Shown here: piece by piece, positions 48,727 to 60,700 of the stretch
Numbering within the stretch: the stretch's first letter is position 1
Layout: each line of letters starts with the position of its first letter
Assembly (NCBI RefSeq): GCF_014851685.1
Contig: NZ_JACVAC010000022.1
Span: 1 to 64,000, forward strand
Source: Pseudomonas sp. PDM05
GTDB lineage: Bacteria > Pseudomonadota > Gammaproteobacteria > Pseudomonadales > Pseudomonadaceae
DNA length: 64,000 nucleotides
Direction: 5' to 3'
Position numbers and translations under genes: made by a program
The notes under the pieces: model-generated
The model's database searches: none
Told to the model about the DNA's origin: nothing
Seen by the model: only the letters and a program-made list of their open reading frames with translations

Positions 48727-51700
48727 CTACAAACTGATCTGCTTGCGCTCCTCATCCGTCAAGCGCGCCCGTGCCTGGTCGCTCAAGGGGCCGGCGCCCA
48801 GCACCTGCACGGGGCTGTTGGGGTTGTAGCCGCTGGTTTTCGGCGCGTCTTCGGGGCCGCGTTCTACCGGCTCGGTGCCAAAGCTCAGCACCTCCACGGT
48901 GACGATGGACGGCCGCCCTTGCTTGGCCGCCGCCTGCTGGCTGCGCGCCGCCTCTTCCGCCGCCTGGGACGCCGCCGCTCCGGCCGCGCTGGCCGAACTC
49001 ATGGCGCCGGTGTTGACCGCCGCCGCCACCGGCACCCCGGACGACTTGCCCTGGGTCTGGATGTTCGCCGCGTTCACCACGCGCAACGCGGCGATGTTGA
49101 CGTTGCCCGACACCCGAATGCCCGCCTCGCCCGCATCGATGGTGCCCAGCGGTGCGATCAGGTCGATGTCCCCCGCCGGTATTTCCGGGATCGGGTTGAG
49201 CGTGGCGATCCCCGCGCCCGTACTCGGCACGGACGGCGACAGGCTGACGTTACCCCAGTTGTCATAGACACGCTTGGGCGGCGTGTACACCACGGTGGTC
49301 TTGGAACCGCGCCCGGCGTTGATGTCGCCCGCGGCGGTCCAGCCCATGATCGAGCCGCCAAACGTAGTCATGATGCGGCTCTGGCCGAGCAGGATGCTGC
49401 CCATGGAATACAGCTGGATATCGCCAGCCCCCTGGGTGATCACCCCCGCCGTGGACGGTGGCGCCTCGCCTTCGATACCGAAGGTCTGGCTGCCGCCCGG
49501 GGTGAGCATCTGGATCGCGCCACCGAAGTTGGTGTGCACGCCCGAACTGCCGAACAGGGTGATGTCGCCCTTGTAGGTGATCGGGTTGCCGGCCACATCC
49601 TTGTCCGGGAACAGCGCGGCGATGGCGGCACGCCCACGCAGGTAGCTGCCCTGGCGCACGCTGCCATCGGTGTTGTACTCGCGGCCGGCGGCCTTGAGTT
49701 CGGCGAAGTACACGTCACGGGCGAACACCCGTTGTTGCTCCGCAGGCAGCGCCTTGTAATAGGCCAACGCCTGCGTGCTATCGCCGACAAAACCGAAGCG
49801 CTCGGCGAGCCAGGTGACCAACTCGTTTTCGTAGGTCTTGGCCACCTTGGCGCCCTGGATCGACTCGCCGGCTTGCGCCAGATTGACGGGGTCCAGGTAG
49901 GGCTCGACGAAACGCAGGTAATCCGGGCCATTGGGGCCGACACCGGCTTGCATCACGATGCTTGCGCCTGGACGGTTATCGCCTGCCACGACTGCTCCGA
50001 AGCTGGTGACACTGACCTCGCCACCTCCCGCCGCATCCCGCCCGGACATCAGGATATTGCCGCCCGCCGTCACCTCCAGCAGACCAGGACCGGCGACCTG
50101 GAAGTTGCTGTAGAGAATGTCGCGACCGGCGGAGACGATGGAAATATCGTTGGGGTTGTTGTGGATGAACAGGTTGCCGGTTTGCCGCTCCGAGTCCGGT
50201 CCCATGGTGTTGTTGAACGCGCTGCCGCTGCTGACGATGTCGCGCCCGGCCATCATCCACACCGCTCCGTTGCCCTCGTACCAGACCTGTCCCGCGTTGC
50301 GCGTTCCAGCCGTCGTGGAGAAAGTAATCACCCTGCCGCTGCTGACGCCAATCAGGTCACCGCTCAACGCGTAGAAGCGCGCCGGGGCATTCGGCACATA
50401 CCCCGCCGCAGAGGCCGTCGGGGCTCCAAAGGTGAACAAGGGACGCGGAATACTACCGATAACGCTACCCCCCGACACCAGGCCGCTGCTGTCGGAGATA
50501 TTGTGGCTAGCGGCGTCTGTCTGGCCGTTGATCCTGCCGACGAATGCCGGCCGCCAAGGGGTGGCCATGATGCCGGGGTTGGCCGCAGACGGCGTGACGA
50601 ACATGCCGCCCGCGTAAATCGAATCGCTGGCCAGGAACTGCAACTCGCCATTGGCGCCTGGGGCGAGCAGAAGGCTAGAGAGGTAGCCAGCATCAATCGA
50701 GGATTCTCGCACCGCTCGTCCATAGTAGAGACTGCCACCGGCGGCGGTTGCTCGAAGGATCGAGGGATACACGATCGCCATATCAGAAGGGACGCCGCTG
50801 ACATTCGGCGTCACATTGCCGCCAGCCGAAAAAAGATCAATCGCGGTGTGATCCGTCCATAACGTGAACCAGCTGTCCCCTACACCCCGCTCGGTTCCCC
50901 GTGTAAACGCGGACTTGTTCGCCACCGAGCCCCGGCCCGGGTCGAGCACATCCTGCACCACCAGATCGCCGGCCGCCGCCAGGTTGAACGTGGCGTCACC
51001 CGGCACCAGGGTAATTCCGCCCAACGGCAAGCCACGGGTGGCCTTTAACGGATCGTATGCGCGCGTTTCGCCAGGGCTGTGCTGGGTGGTCGTGCTGCCG
51101 TAAGTCAGATTGATACCGCCCACCGCGCCGCTTTGCACCTGTGCATTGCCACGCACGTTGACCAGTACCCCGTTGCGCAAATCCGTCGTCTGCACCCCAA
51201 CCGGGTTGAGCGTACCGCCGACACGCAACCGCAAGTCGCCCCCGCCGTTCAGCACCAGGCTGCCGTCGTTGGCCATCCGGCCGGTGCTGCCCACCGCCAA
51301 TACCAGGCCCTGGGTACGCGGGTTCAAACCGGGATCGAGCGCGCTGTTGGTCCGGCTGTCCAGCAACCCGGCGTTGCCGCGCACGTTGACATCCAGGTCA
51401 CCGCCGCCAAGGGTGCCAAAGCCGGTGAAGCCGAGCATCTGATCGACCGAAGGGGTACTGGCGTAAGTGCCGAAGTTGATCCACCAGGCCGTGGGTTGGG
51501 CCTGCCCGCCGGTGGCCACATCGGCGCTGCCTTGACGCCACAACCAGTTGCCGACGCTGGCGGAATCGTAGCCACGATCCTTGGGATCAGGCCGCCCGGC
51601 GATGCCCTCGGAGATACCGGTGATATTGCCCGTCAGGTTCCCGCCGACGTTCAGCGTGAGGTTGCCGCCGGCATCGGGATACCAGGCGCGGTACAGGCTG

Positions 51701-54700
51701 TCGGCAGAACCATTGACAAACTTTTCGTAGGCGCTGGCAGGATCGGCCAGGACGGTGTTAGTGCGGCCCAGGGTCCGCGCTTGATTGTAGGGATCGCCCG
51801 TCTGGGTCGCGACGGAGGACGTACCTGCGGTGTAGACCCCATAGAGCGAGTCCATGCTCAGGTCGCCAGCACTCAACAGCTCCAGGTCACCCGTGCCGGT
51901 ACGCAGCACGCTGAAGCGGGTACTGGACGGTGTCGAGGCATACTGCTTGCCGCCTTGGGCGAGGCAGTAGGCGGGCGAGCCCCCGCAGAATTCGTCTACG
52001 GAAGGTATGCCGAACAGGTCCAGGATGCTTTGCTCGATCACGGTACCCACCGTCACGACCACGCCGTTGGCGGCCAAGTCTTGGACCGCATATTCGGTCC
52101 AGACGTAGCTGACCTTGATCTTGCAATAATTCGGGGAGCTCGCGCAGAAATCGGCAATCGCTCCCAACTGGAAATCATCCAGGATCTTCTGGTCGATCGG
52201 GTCGCCTTCCTTGACGATCACGCCGTTGGCAGCCAAGTCCTGGACCGCAAACGCGGTCCAGGTCTGCACCCCGGTAGCTGGCAGTTCCTTGGCGAACATG
52301 CCGTAGTGACTGTCCGCCAGGCGCAAGTCGCCACTGCGTGGATGGGCTTGCAGGATACGGCTGTCTGCCGCGTCGGTATCGGCACCCGCCACCAGACGCA
52401 GTGACCAGGATTGCGAACCCTCGGCCAGCATCGGTGCGATGGCCCAGAGCTTGCCCTGGCGCCCCGCCACTTGCGGACGTAACTGGATCGAGTCCACCCC
52501 GCTCGGCAACTTGACGTTGGTGCCAGCGGGAATCAACGCCCCGCGTGGCAAGGCGCGAGCGCCGTCCAGCAACACGATGCTGCTGGTCAGCGAGCCCTGG
52601 TGAACCTGGGGTAATGGCACGCCTTTAGGCCAGACCATGCTCATCAATTGCGTGCCCTGGCTGAGCAACGTACCGGCGTCCAGTTGAGTACCGGCTTGCA
52701 ATGTGGTCGTCGCGCCAAGCAGGGTGCCAGCGGCAAACAGCACATTGCCCGAAGCGTCCCGTACAGCGGCCGCCAACACCGTGCCCGCCGGCAAGACCAG
52801 GTCCTGATTGAGTACGGCGCTGACCGGCAAGCGCGTGCCGGCTGCCACCGTCAGGCCCTTGATCGGCAGGTCGTAGTTCAACGTACTGCCCGCCGGGAAC
52901 GCCGTGCCATCGGCCAGGGTCACGCCGTTGCCCGGCACGACGATATCGCCGCCGCTGAAGTCTTTGCCGGGCAACAATACCCAGCCCTTGTCATCCACGG
53001 TTTCCGGCGGCGGTGCAAAGCCATCGTTGATGCTGCCGTAAACGCTCAGGTCGCCGCCCGCGCGCAGGGTCAGGCTGCCCGCTTCACCGGAACCGTACAC
53101 CGAGGTCTGCCGGGTGTGCGGGTTGAGGCTGGCGTAGCGATAGCCGGACAGGTCCAGGTCGCCCTGTACCACCAGGTCACCGTCCGGGGTGCTGCTGACG
53201 ATTTGCACCCCTGGGCGCAGATGGAACGTATCGGCATACGTACTGTTGTTGAGCCCGGCGAGCTTGTTGTTGAGCAAGTCCGAGTTGAGCAAGGCCGCGT
53301 TGATAAACGCCGTACTCAATGCGTGCTTGCCGTCCAGGTAAGCCTGGTCGATCTGCTGATAAGGTCGCCCGCTGGCCGTCGGGTCGGTGATCACGGGCGC
53401 ATCGTCGTATGTGGCCATGCCGTTGAGCGCGATCGAGCGTGCGCCCTGGATTGTCAGGCGGCCACGGGCGTCGATGTCGATGTCGTTGCTGCTGCCATCG
53501 GCATTGATCAGCCGTGGCGCGTTCAATTCAAGGCTGCCACGCGCAAGCCCGTCGTTGTGGGTCGAACCGGCGGTGCCGTGACGCAGGTCGATGCGCACGC
53601 CATCGGCGAGGGTCAAGCGCCCGTCGCCGGAGCCGAGCACCACCATGGCACGGTTCGGCGAGTCGATGATCTTGCCGTAGCTGTCCACCCGCAGTTTGCT
53701 GCCGTGGGCATCCAGCACGGCACTGCCGTCCAGGCTCAAGCCGTGCTTGCCGGCCAGGTTGATGCTGCCCACGCGTTCACCGCTGGCATCCACCAGGCCA
53801 GTGACACGCAGGCTGCCGTTGTCTACCGAGACGCTGATGTTGCCGGCCTTGAGGCCGTTGCCGATGGTCAAGTTGCCTTGCTTGAGTTGGAAGCTGCGCG
53901 CGCCGAACACCTGCCCAACGTTGAGGCGGCTATTGAGGTCGGCAAACTGCTGGTCCAGCGCACCGCTGCTGCCCAGGCGCTGGGCCTGGATCTGCACGCT
54001 GCCCGCCAGATACGGCATCAAGGTGCCGCCCGCGTCGTAGTAGCCGCTGCTGCTGCCCAGGAGCGTGCCTTGCAGGTCGACGATCCCGCCCGCCGCATCC
54101 AGCGCCACGGCCCGCAGCGTGCCCGCCTGGTTGTACTGGGCCGATAGATCGATGGTCGAGCCTGCCGCTTGATGGATATTGCCGGTGCGGCTGTCGAGGG
54201 TGACGTCGCCGCCCCAGCCGTACTTGGTCACATCGTTGAAGGTGATCGCACGCCCGGCGACATCAACCAACGCCGCGTCCGTCAACTGCACATCACCCCG
54301 CGCTGCAAGGCTGACCTTGCCGCTCGGCAGCACCACGGCGCCCGCCAGACGAATGCTGTCGCCGTTCAAGGACAATTCGGCACCCTGCCCCTCGGCCTTG
54401 CCGCGTGCCCCGGCAGACGCCGCCACATCAATCGCGCCACCGGCAGTGATGCGGTTGACTGAGCCAGCGGCACCGGTCATCAGCGGCGTGAGGATATTCA
54501 GGTTACCGCCTGTGTAGGTGAAACCCTTCACCGCGTCATAGGCACCCTGCTGTTGATAGACCGACAGGCTGCCCTTGTGGTTGGCGGTGATGCGTTCGCT
54601 GGCGTTCAGATTGACGTTGGCAAAGCCCAGCGCCAGGCGGTCGAAGTTCAGGGTCGTGCTCGGCTGGGCAAAGCTGCCGTAACCGAATTCGATGCGGTCG

Positions 54701-57700
54701 GCGTTGATGTCCAGGCGCCCACTGCCGGTGCCCGCGCCGCCGCTGACCACGGCACCCGCAGGGTTGGTCGCGCCCTGCCAGATCAGGTTGGCGGTGTGGA
54801 TGCTGGCCACATCGTTGGCACCGCCGGCGCCATAGATCGCCGGCGTGGAGATCATCAGGTTGCTCAACCGCGATTTGCCGGTCAGGGGGTCATAAGTATC
54901 CAGCGAGGTGCTGCCGTAGAAATTGAAGCTGTCACGGGCCGAAAGTTGCAGGGTCTCCAAGGCGGGCGCACCGAACTGGGTATCGCCCTGCAGCAGACGG
55001 TCGAGCAGTGCCTGGGACAACGTGAGGCCTGCCGGCCGTTGATTCGCGGCTTCTGCGGCGGCGAGCGCAGCGGCGCTGCCAAGGTTGATCGCACTGACCC
55101 CCAGGTTGAGGTGACGCGTGCCGTAGCGCACTTGATCGCCCAGTGCAAACGAGGCGTCGGTCAAAGCGACGATACTGCCTTCGGAATACAGCCCGGTCTG
55201 CCCACTGCAAGGGCTGGTGCTACAGGTGCCGATGCTGATGCCCCCACTGACCTCGCCACCAACGCCCGGCGCCGCGATCACATTGAGCAGGCCGTTGGAC
55301 ACCGCCAGCATGTTGGTGACCTTGTAGATAAAACCGTCACGGGCGTCGTAGCCCGCGTTGCCTCGGCCGATAGTGTTGATCGAAGCGCCCTGCTCAACGA
55401 CGATCGAGCCGGTTTGACTGACCAGGAACACTTCAGGCGCAGCCAACGTCGCGCCTTCACGCAGCACAATGTTGCTGCGGGCGCCGTTCACCCCATCCAC
55501 CAACGTGATGAAGTTGCCAGACTGGCCATACGTGACGCTGGTCATGCCCCCGACGACCAGGCGCGATGCCCCCAGTGCATTGAGGCTGTCAGCCCGCAAG
55601 GTGATCCCTGCAAAACCCTGGGTCGCCGCCCGATCTGCGCCCACTACTTCAATGCCACCACGGGTCGTATCGACTACCGTTACCGTACCGCCATAACCCC
55701 CCTGCGCTGCACCGAAGCGGCCAATACCCTGGAATGAAAATGCATCCGCACCACCACCGGTGCGCAAGGCCAGTTTCAAGGTCTTGGCATCCACCTCAAG
55801 CATGGGGCGTGGCACGCCGATTTTTGCCGCGTCCGCCCTGGCGAACTGCGCATAGCTGGTTTCGTTGTACTGGGAATAGCGGCGCAGTGTATCGGCCGAC
55901 GTCAGGATCAATTGACTGGCAACGTTGTCGCTGATTCCGGTATTGGCAATCGACAAGCGCCCGGCCGTGCTCCACGAACCGTTGCGCATCAATTGGGCCG
56001 CGCCATCGCCGCCCAAGCCAGCCAAACCGTTGATTTCAACGCGATAGGCCCCGGGCAGTAACGCGTAGGTCGATGGCATCAGCGTGTAAGTTCCGGCGGG
56101 CAGCCCCGGTATACCGGCGCCGATCGTGACTTGCTGTCCAACCAACGGTGTGACCGCCCCGGCCTCCCCCGCCACAGGCGCGGCAACGGGCTGCACCCCC
56201 GGCACAATCGCGTAGATCGGGTTGGTGGACAGGCCCGGCAGGCTGAACCCACCGTTGGCACCCACTTGCACCAGCGGGTTGTAGCGCGCATCGGTGGAGC
56301 CGCCGCGCCCGGACACAAACCCGGCACCCAGCAATTCGCCGCCGCCGGACAGGTCCACGGTGGCATCGGGCAGCACGGCGACGTTCTTGCCGCCCAGGAT
56401 CACGCCAATCCCCAGATCCTGACCGCTGGCACTGAGCCCGCCTTGCCCGACAAACACCACTTGCTTGCCGTTATAGCGGTAGACCTGGCCGTCCACCGTG
56501 CCGCCAAACGGCATCACCAGGCCCTTGCCACTCGCCGACGTGAGGCTGCCCGGCAGCAACTGCACGCGCTCGCTGCCCGTGCTGCCAATATCGATCAGCC
56601 CCAGCGGAGCGCGTACCACGCCCCCCTGGATAATGTTTGCGGCACCCAGTTGCAGGTGGCCGAACACCGAATAAGGCAGCGGTGCATCGGTGCTGCCGAC
56701 ACGGCCGATGGTCAACGTGCGCAAGGGGTCAAAATCCAGGCCAAGGGCAGCGGTGGATGAATCGCCCAAATAGCCGGCGACGATACGCGCACCGACTTCG
56801 GTGGCCGGGTAGAGTTGCGCAGCGCGCAGAGTCATGTCGCCTTGGGTCAGCAACTGCGTGTTGATACCGGCGACGATAGCGTTTTCAACGCTACCCGCCA
56901 GGAAGCGCAAGTCGCCCTGACTGGTGAGGTTCACCTGATCAAAACCACGCCGCTCGACGGTGAGCAAGCTGGCGTCGGCCTGGCGCAGGCTACCCTTCAT
57001 GCCAAATATCACGTTGTCGCGCACATCAATCAGAGCACCGCCAGCATTGAACTGCGCCGCCGTGGCGAGCTGAGACGGCTTGCCCAGGTTGATGGTCGGG
57101 CGCACGTTCGGGTCCAGGGTCTGCGTCGTCAGACCGGCCAGCAACAGATACGGCGCCGACAGGTTGATGCGTGAACCAGCGGCGGCTCCTTCACTGAGGT
57201 TATACGCGGCGCTGAACAGGCGCAGGCTCTGCCCCATGGCGATGTTCACGTCGCCATCGAAGCTCATCAGGCCGTTGCTCATCAGCGCCAGGTTGTCAAA
57301 ACCACCCGCGCTGATTTGGTCCACCCCGAGCCGCGCATGCCCATAGACCAGGCTGTCGGCGGCGGCCTCGGCGGTGTCCGCCAGATTCAAGGGCTGGTGG
57401 GTCTGGCTGATGATCAACTCGCGGCCGTTGAGTACCCGGTTACTGGCGTACTGCTTGAGGTAGTTCGGGCTCTCCAACGCGACGACCAGGCTACCACCCG
57501 CCGCCCCCACGCCACCGGCGCGGGCGACAAAACTGCCATCCAGGTACAGGCCGTTGTTGGAGGCCAGGCTGATGGTGCCGCCGTTGCTGGCGACCTGCAC
57601 CGTGCCCTGCCCCGCTACATTCAGCGTGGCCTGGGTGCCGGACGCTTCCAGGCGCGCCCCGTCACGCACCACCACAAACAGGTCGCTGGCGCTGGCGACG

Positions 57701-60700
57701 CCGGTGGTCAGGTCAAGATCGCCACCGATGCGGATCTTGCCACCGGCGTCCACCACGCCGTAGCGGCGCCCTTGGTTGTCCACGGCGCTGACGGCGCGGG
57801 CCGACACATCGACCACGGCCTGTTCACCCAGCCAGATCGAGCGGCCATGCCCTTCGGCATTCGCCTGCAACAGCACCTGCGGGGTCACCGCCAGGCCGCC
57901 CAGGCTGACGTTGCCGCCCCAGGCGTTGAGTGTGCCGTTGAGGGTCAACTGGCCAACGCTGCGCAGGTTGATGGCCTGGCGCGGGTCGACGTTGATCACC
58001 GCACCCTGGCCGACGGTCAGGGCCGTGGTCGCCAGCTTGTCAGCCGTGATGTACGGGTTGCCGGCGGTCAGGTTCAAGCTGGCGCCGCGCCGTGGGGTCA
58101 GCACGCCTTTGACGGCGTCCGGCTGATACAACTCCGGCAGCCAGAGCGCCAGGGCGCTGGCGGGGTCACTGCCACTGGGCGTGGTACTCGCCTGGCCACC
58201 CAGGTGCAAGACCGGCACGGTCACGTCGACCTGGGTGCCGTCGGCGACGAGCAGCCCTTCATTGCCAGTGATGTCGTAGGCCGAAAAGCCCTTGTTGAAA
58301 AAGTCCCCGGCCAATTGCAACGTGCCGGTGGCGAGGGGATCGGCACTTTCGCCAATCAACACCTTCTGGCTCTGCAAGGCCAGGGTGCCGCCGCCACTCA
58401 CACCGTAACCGCGCACCTCGCCCTGGAGGCTCAACGCGCCCAGGGCGCTCAGGGTGGCGCTGCCGCCTTTGCCACCGTTGACACTGCGATCGACGCCAAA
58501 CGTGGCCCCGGAGGACACCTCCACCAGGCTGCCCGCGCCAAGGCTCACATCGCCGCTGCTGCGCAGCGAGACCTTGCCGCCGTTCACGTACGCCACACCG
58601 TTGCCGCCACCGGTAGGGTCCAGCAGCAGATTGTTCCAGCGCCCCGAGGCGTCCAGCTTGACACCCTCGGCCACGTCGATCTGCCCGCTGCCCGCCAGGA
58701 TCACGTCGGCCACCGCGTTGTTGCCGTTGAGATTGACCTGGTTGAGCACGTTGCCCAGATTCAGGCTGCCGCCGTGGGCAGTCAGGTTTGCGTTCACCTC
58801 GACACGCGGTGCGTAGAGGGTGATGTCGCCGCCATCGGCGACGTTGAGTGCGCCATTGACGGCGATGCCCTGCTTGGCACCGAGCTTGATCGCGCCCAGC
58901 TGGAAGCCATTGAGTTGATCGGCGTCCAGCACCACCGCGCCTTGACGCTCGGCGGGCAATGCCGTGCTCAAGTCCATACCGGCGGCGATCTTTTGCGCGG
59001 ACTGCTCGATCAGCACCTGCTCCGCCATCGGCGTCAGCCCATAACGCAGGGTGCCGGTGGTCTTGTCATAGATCGGCGTGTATTGCCCGATGATCAACTG
59101 CGCCCGCTGGGCCAGCGCTTTCTGGGATTGCTGATAACCGTCGAGGTTGAGCGCCGGTGCCCGGGTCTGGCGATCACCCTGGAACACGTCGCTGAGAATC
59201 TGGCCTTCCAACACCGCGCCTGAGGTGCCGACCACCAGCTTGCCGGCATCGCGGCCCACGGTGTAACCGGACTCCTGGCGGCTTTGCTGGGCGATCAGGG
59301 GGTTGTAGTAGTAATCGGTCTGGCCCCAGCGCGCACTGGTGTCTTCAAAACCCTTGTAGACGCCGGAGTAGAGAATGTCGCCCGGTGCCTTCGACAGTTC
59401 GTACAAACGCCCGTCCGGCCCCTTGAGCCAGGTCAGGCGGATCTTGCCGGCCTGCACATCCACGGTGCCGCCCGACAAGTTGATCTGCGCGCCCTGCTGG
59501 GTCACCACGTCCTTGCCGGTAAACGTCACGGTGCCGCCCTGGGCCATCCACTCGCCCACCGAGTGGCCCTGGGTGCCGAGGTAGCCACCGACTTCGAGCA
59601 AGCCGCCCGCGGTGTACCAGCGATCCGTCGTATAGCCGTTGGTGCCGGCCGGGACAAACACCAGCTCACGCAGGTCGACCCACACGTCGTTGTTGATCAG
59701 TTGCCCGCCATCGCGGTTGACCACCGCATCGCGCTGCTCGTTGCCCTGCACGTTGATCTTGATGTTGTTGGCTTCCATCGCCACCTTGACGCCGACCGCG
59801 CCCGACACATCGATCTTCGCGCCGTCGCGCACCAGGCTGCGTTGCCCGGCACTGACGGCGACCTGGCCGCCGGTGGCGAGGGTGATCGAGCCGTTCTGGA
59901 AGTCCACCGTGCCGCCGCTGACGATCTCGACCCGTGATTGGTCGCTGCGGTCGGCCACGGCGCTGAGGTGATTGAACTGCCCGTTGATCAGATTGGCGGC
60001 CAGACCATCGAACTTGCTCAGGCCGTTGGCCTGCTGGCTGTTGAGCGCGGTGCTGGCGCTGGCATCCAGCAGGATCGCGGTAGTGCTGCCTTCGCCCAGG
60101 GTGACACTGCCAGTGGTGTCAGTGGCCGAGTTGAGCAAGTGGATGGTCCCACGCGTATCCACCGAGGTACTGGCCAGGGCCACGCCGTTCTGCGCGACCT
60201 GGTGGCCGGTCAGGGTGATGTCGCCGGTGGAGGCCATGATCAGGCCGCTGTTGCCGACCTTGCCCGCCGTGCTGCCAGCGTTGAGGCCAGCCGCCACTTC
60301 GTTGCCACGGGTGGTGGAACGCTCGTTGCCGGCGGTGCCGACACCTTTGCGGATGTAAAAGCTGTCACCCGCCGCCAGGGTGGTCTGGCCCTTGGCGGTG
60401 ATGATCGTACCGGCGTTGTCCACCTCGGAACCAAGCAGCAAGGCATAGCCGCCGGCATCGGTGGACGTGGCGGCGTTGTGGGTCTGGATCACTGCGCCGC
60501 GCTGGACTTCAACCTTGCCGGCCGCATCGGTAAACGTCGGCTGGGTGCCGTTGGTATCGACGTAAATGCCGCGCTGGGTGAACTGTTCATCGGTGATGTT
60601 CGCCGCCGCCGCCACCAGATTGCGCACGTTGACCTGGCTGGTGCCACTGAACACCACGCCGTTGCGGTTCATGATCATGACCGTGCCGGCGCCGTTGATC

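Noticed and set aside
48727..49000. C-terminal toxin domain of a contact-dependent inhibition system in TpsA.
   Set aside because: The tail is short, Ala/Gln-rich and charged, with no VENN motif, and no immunity gene follows.
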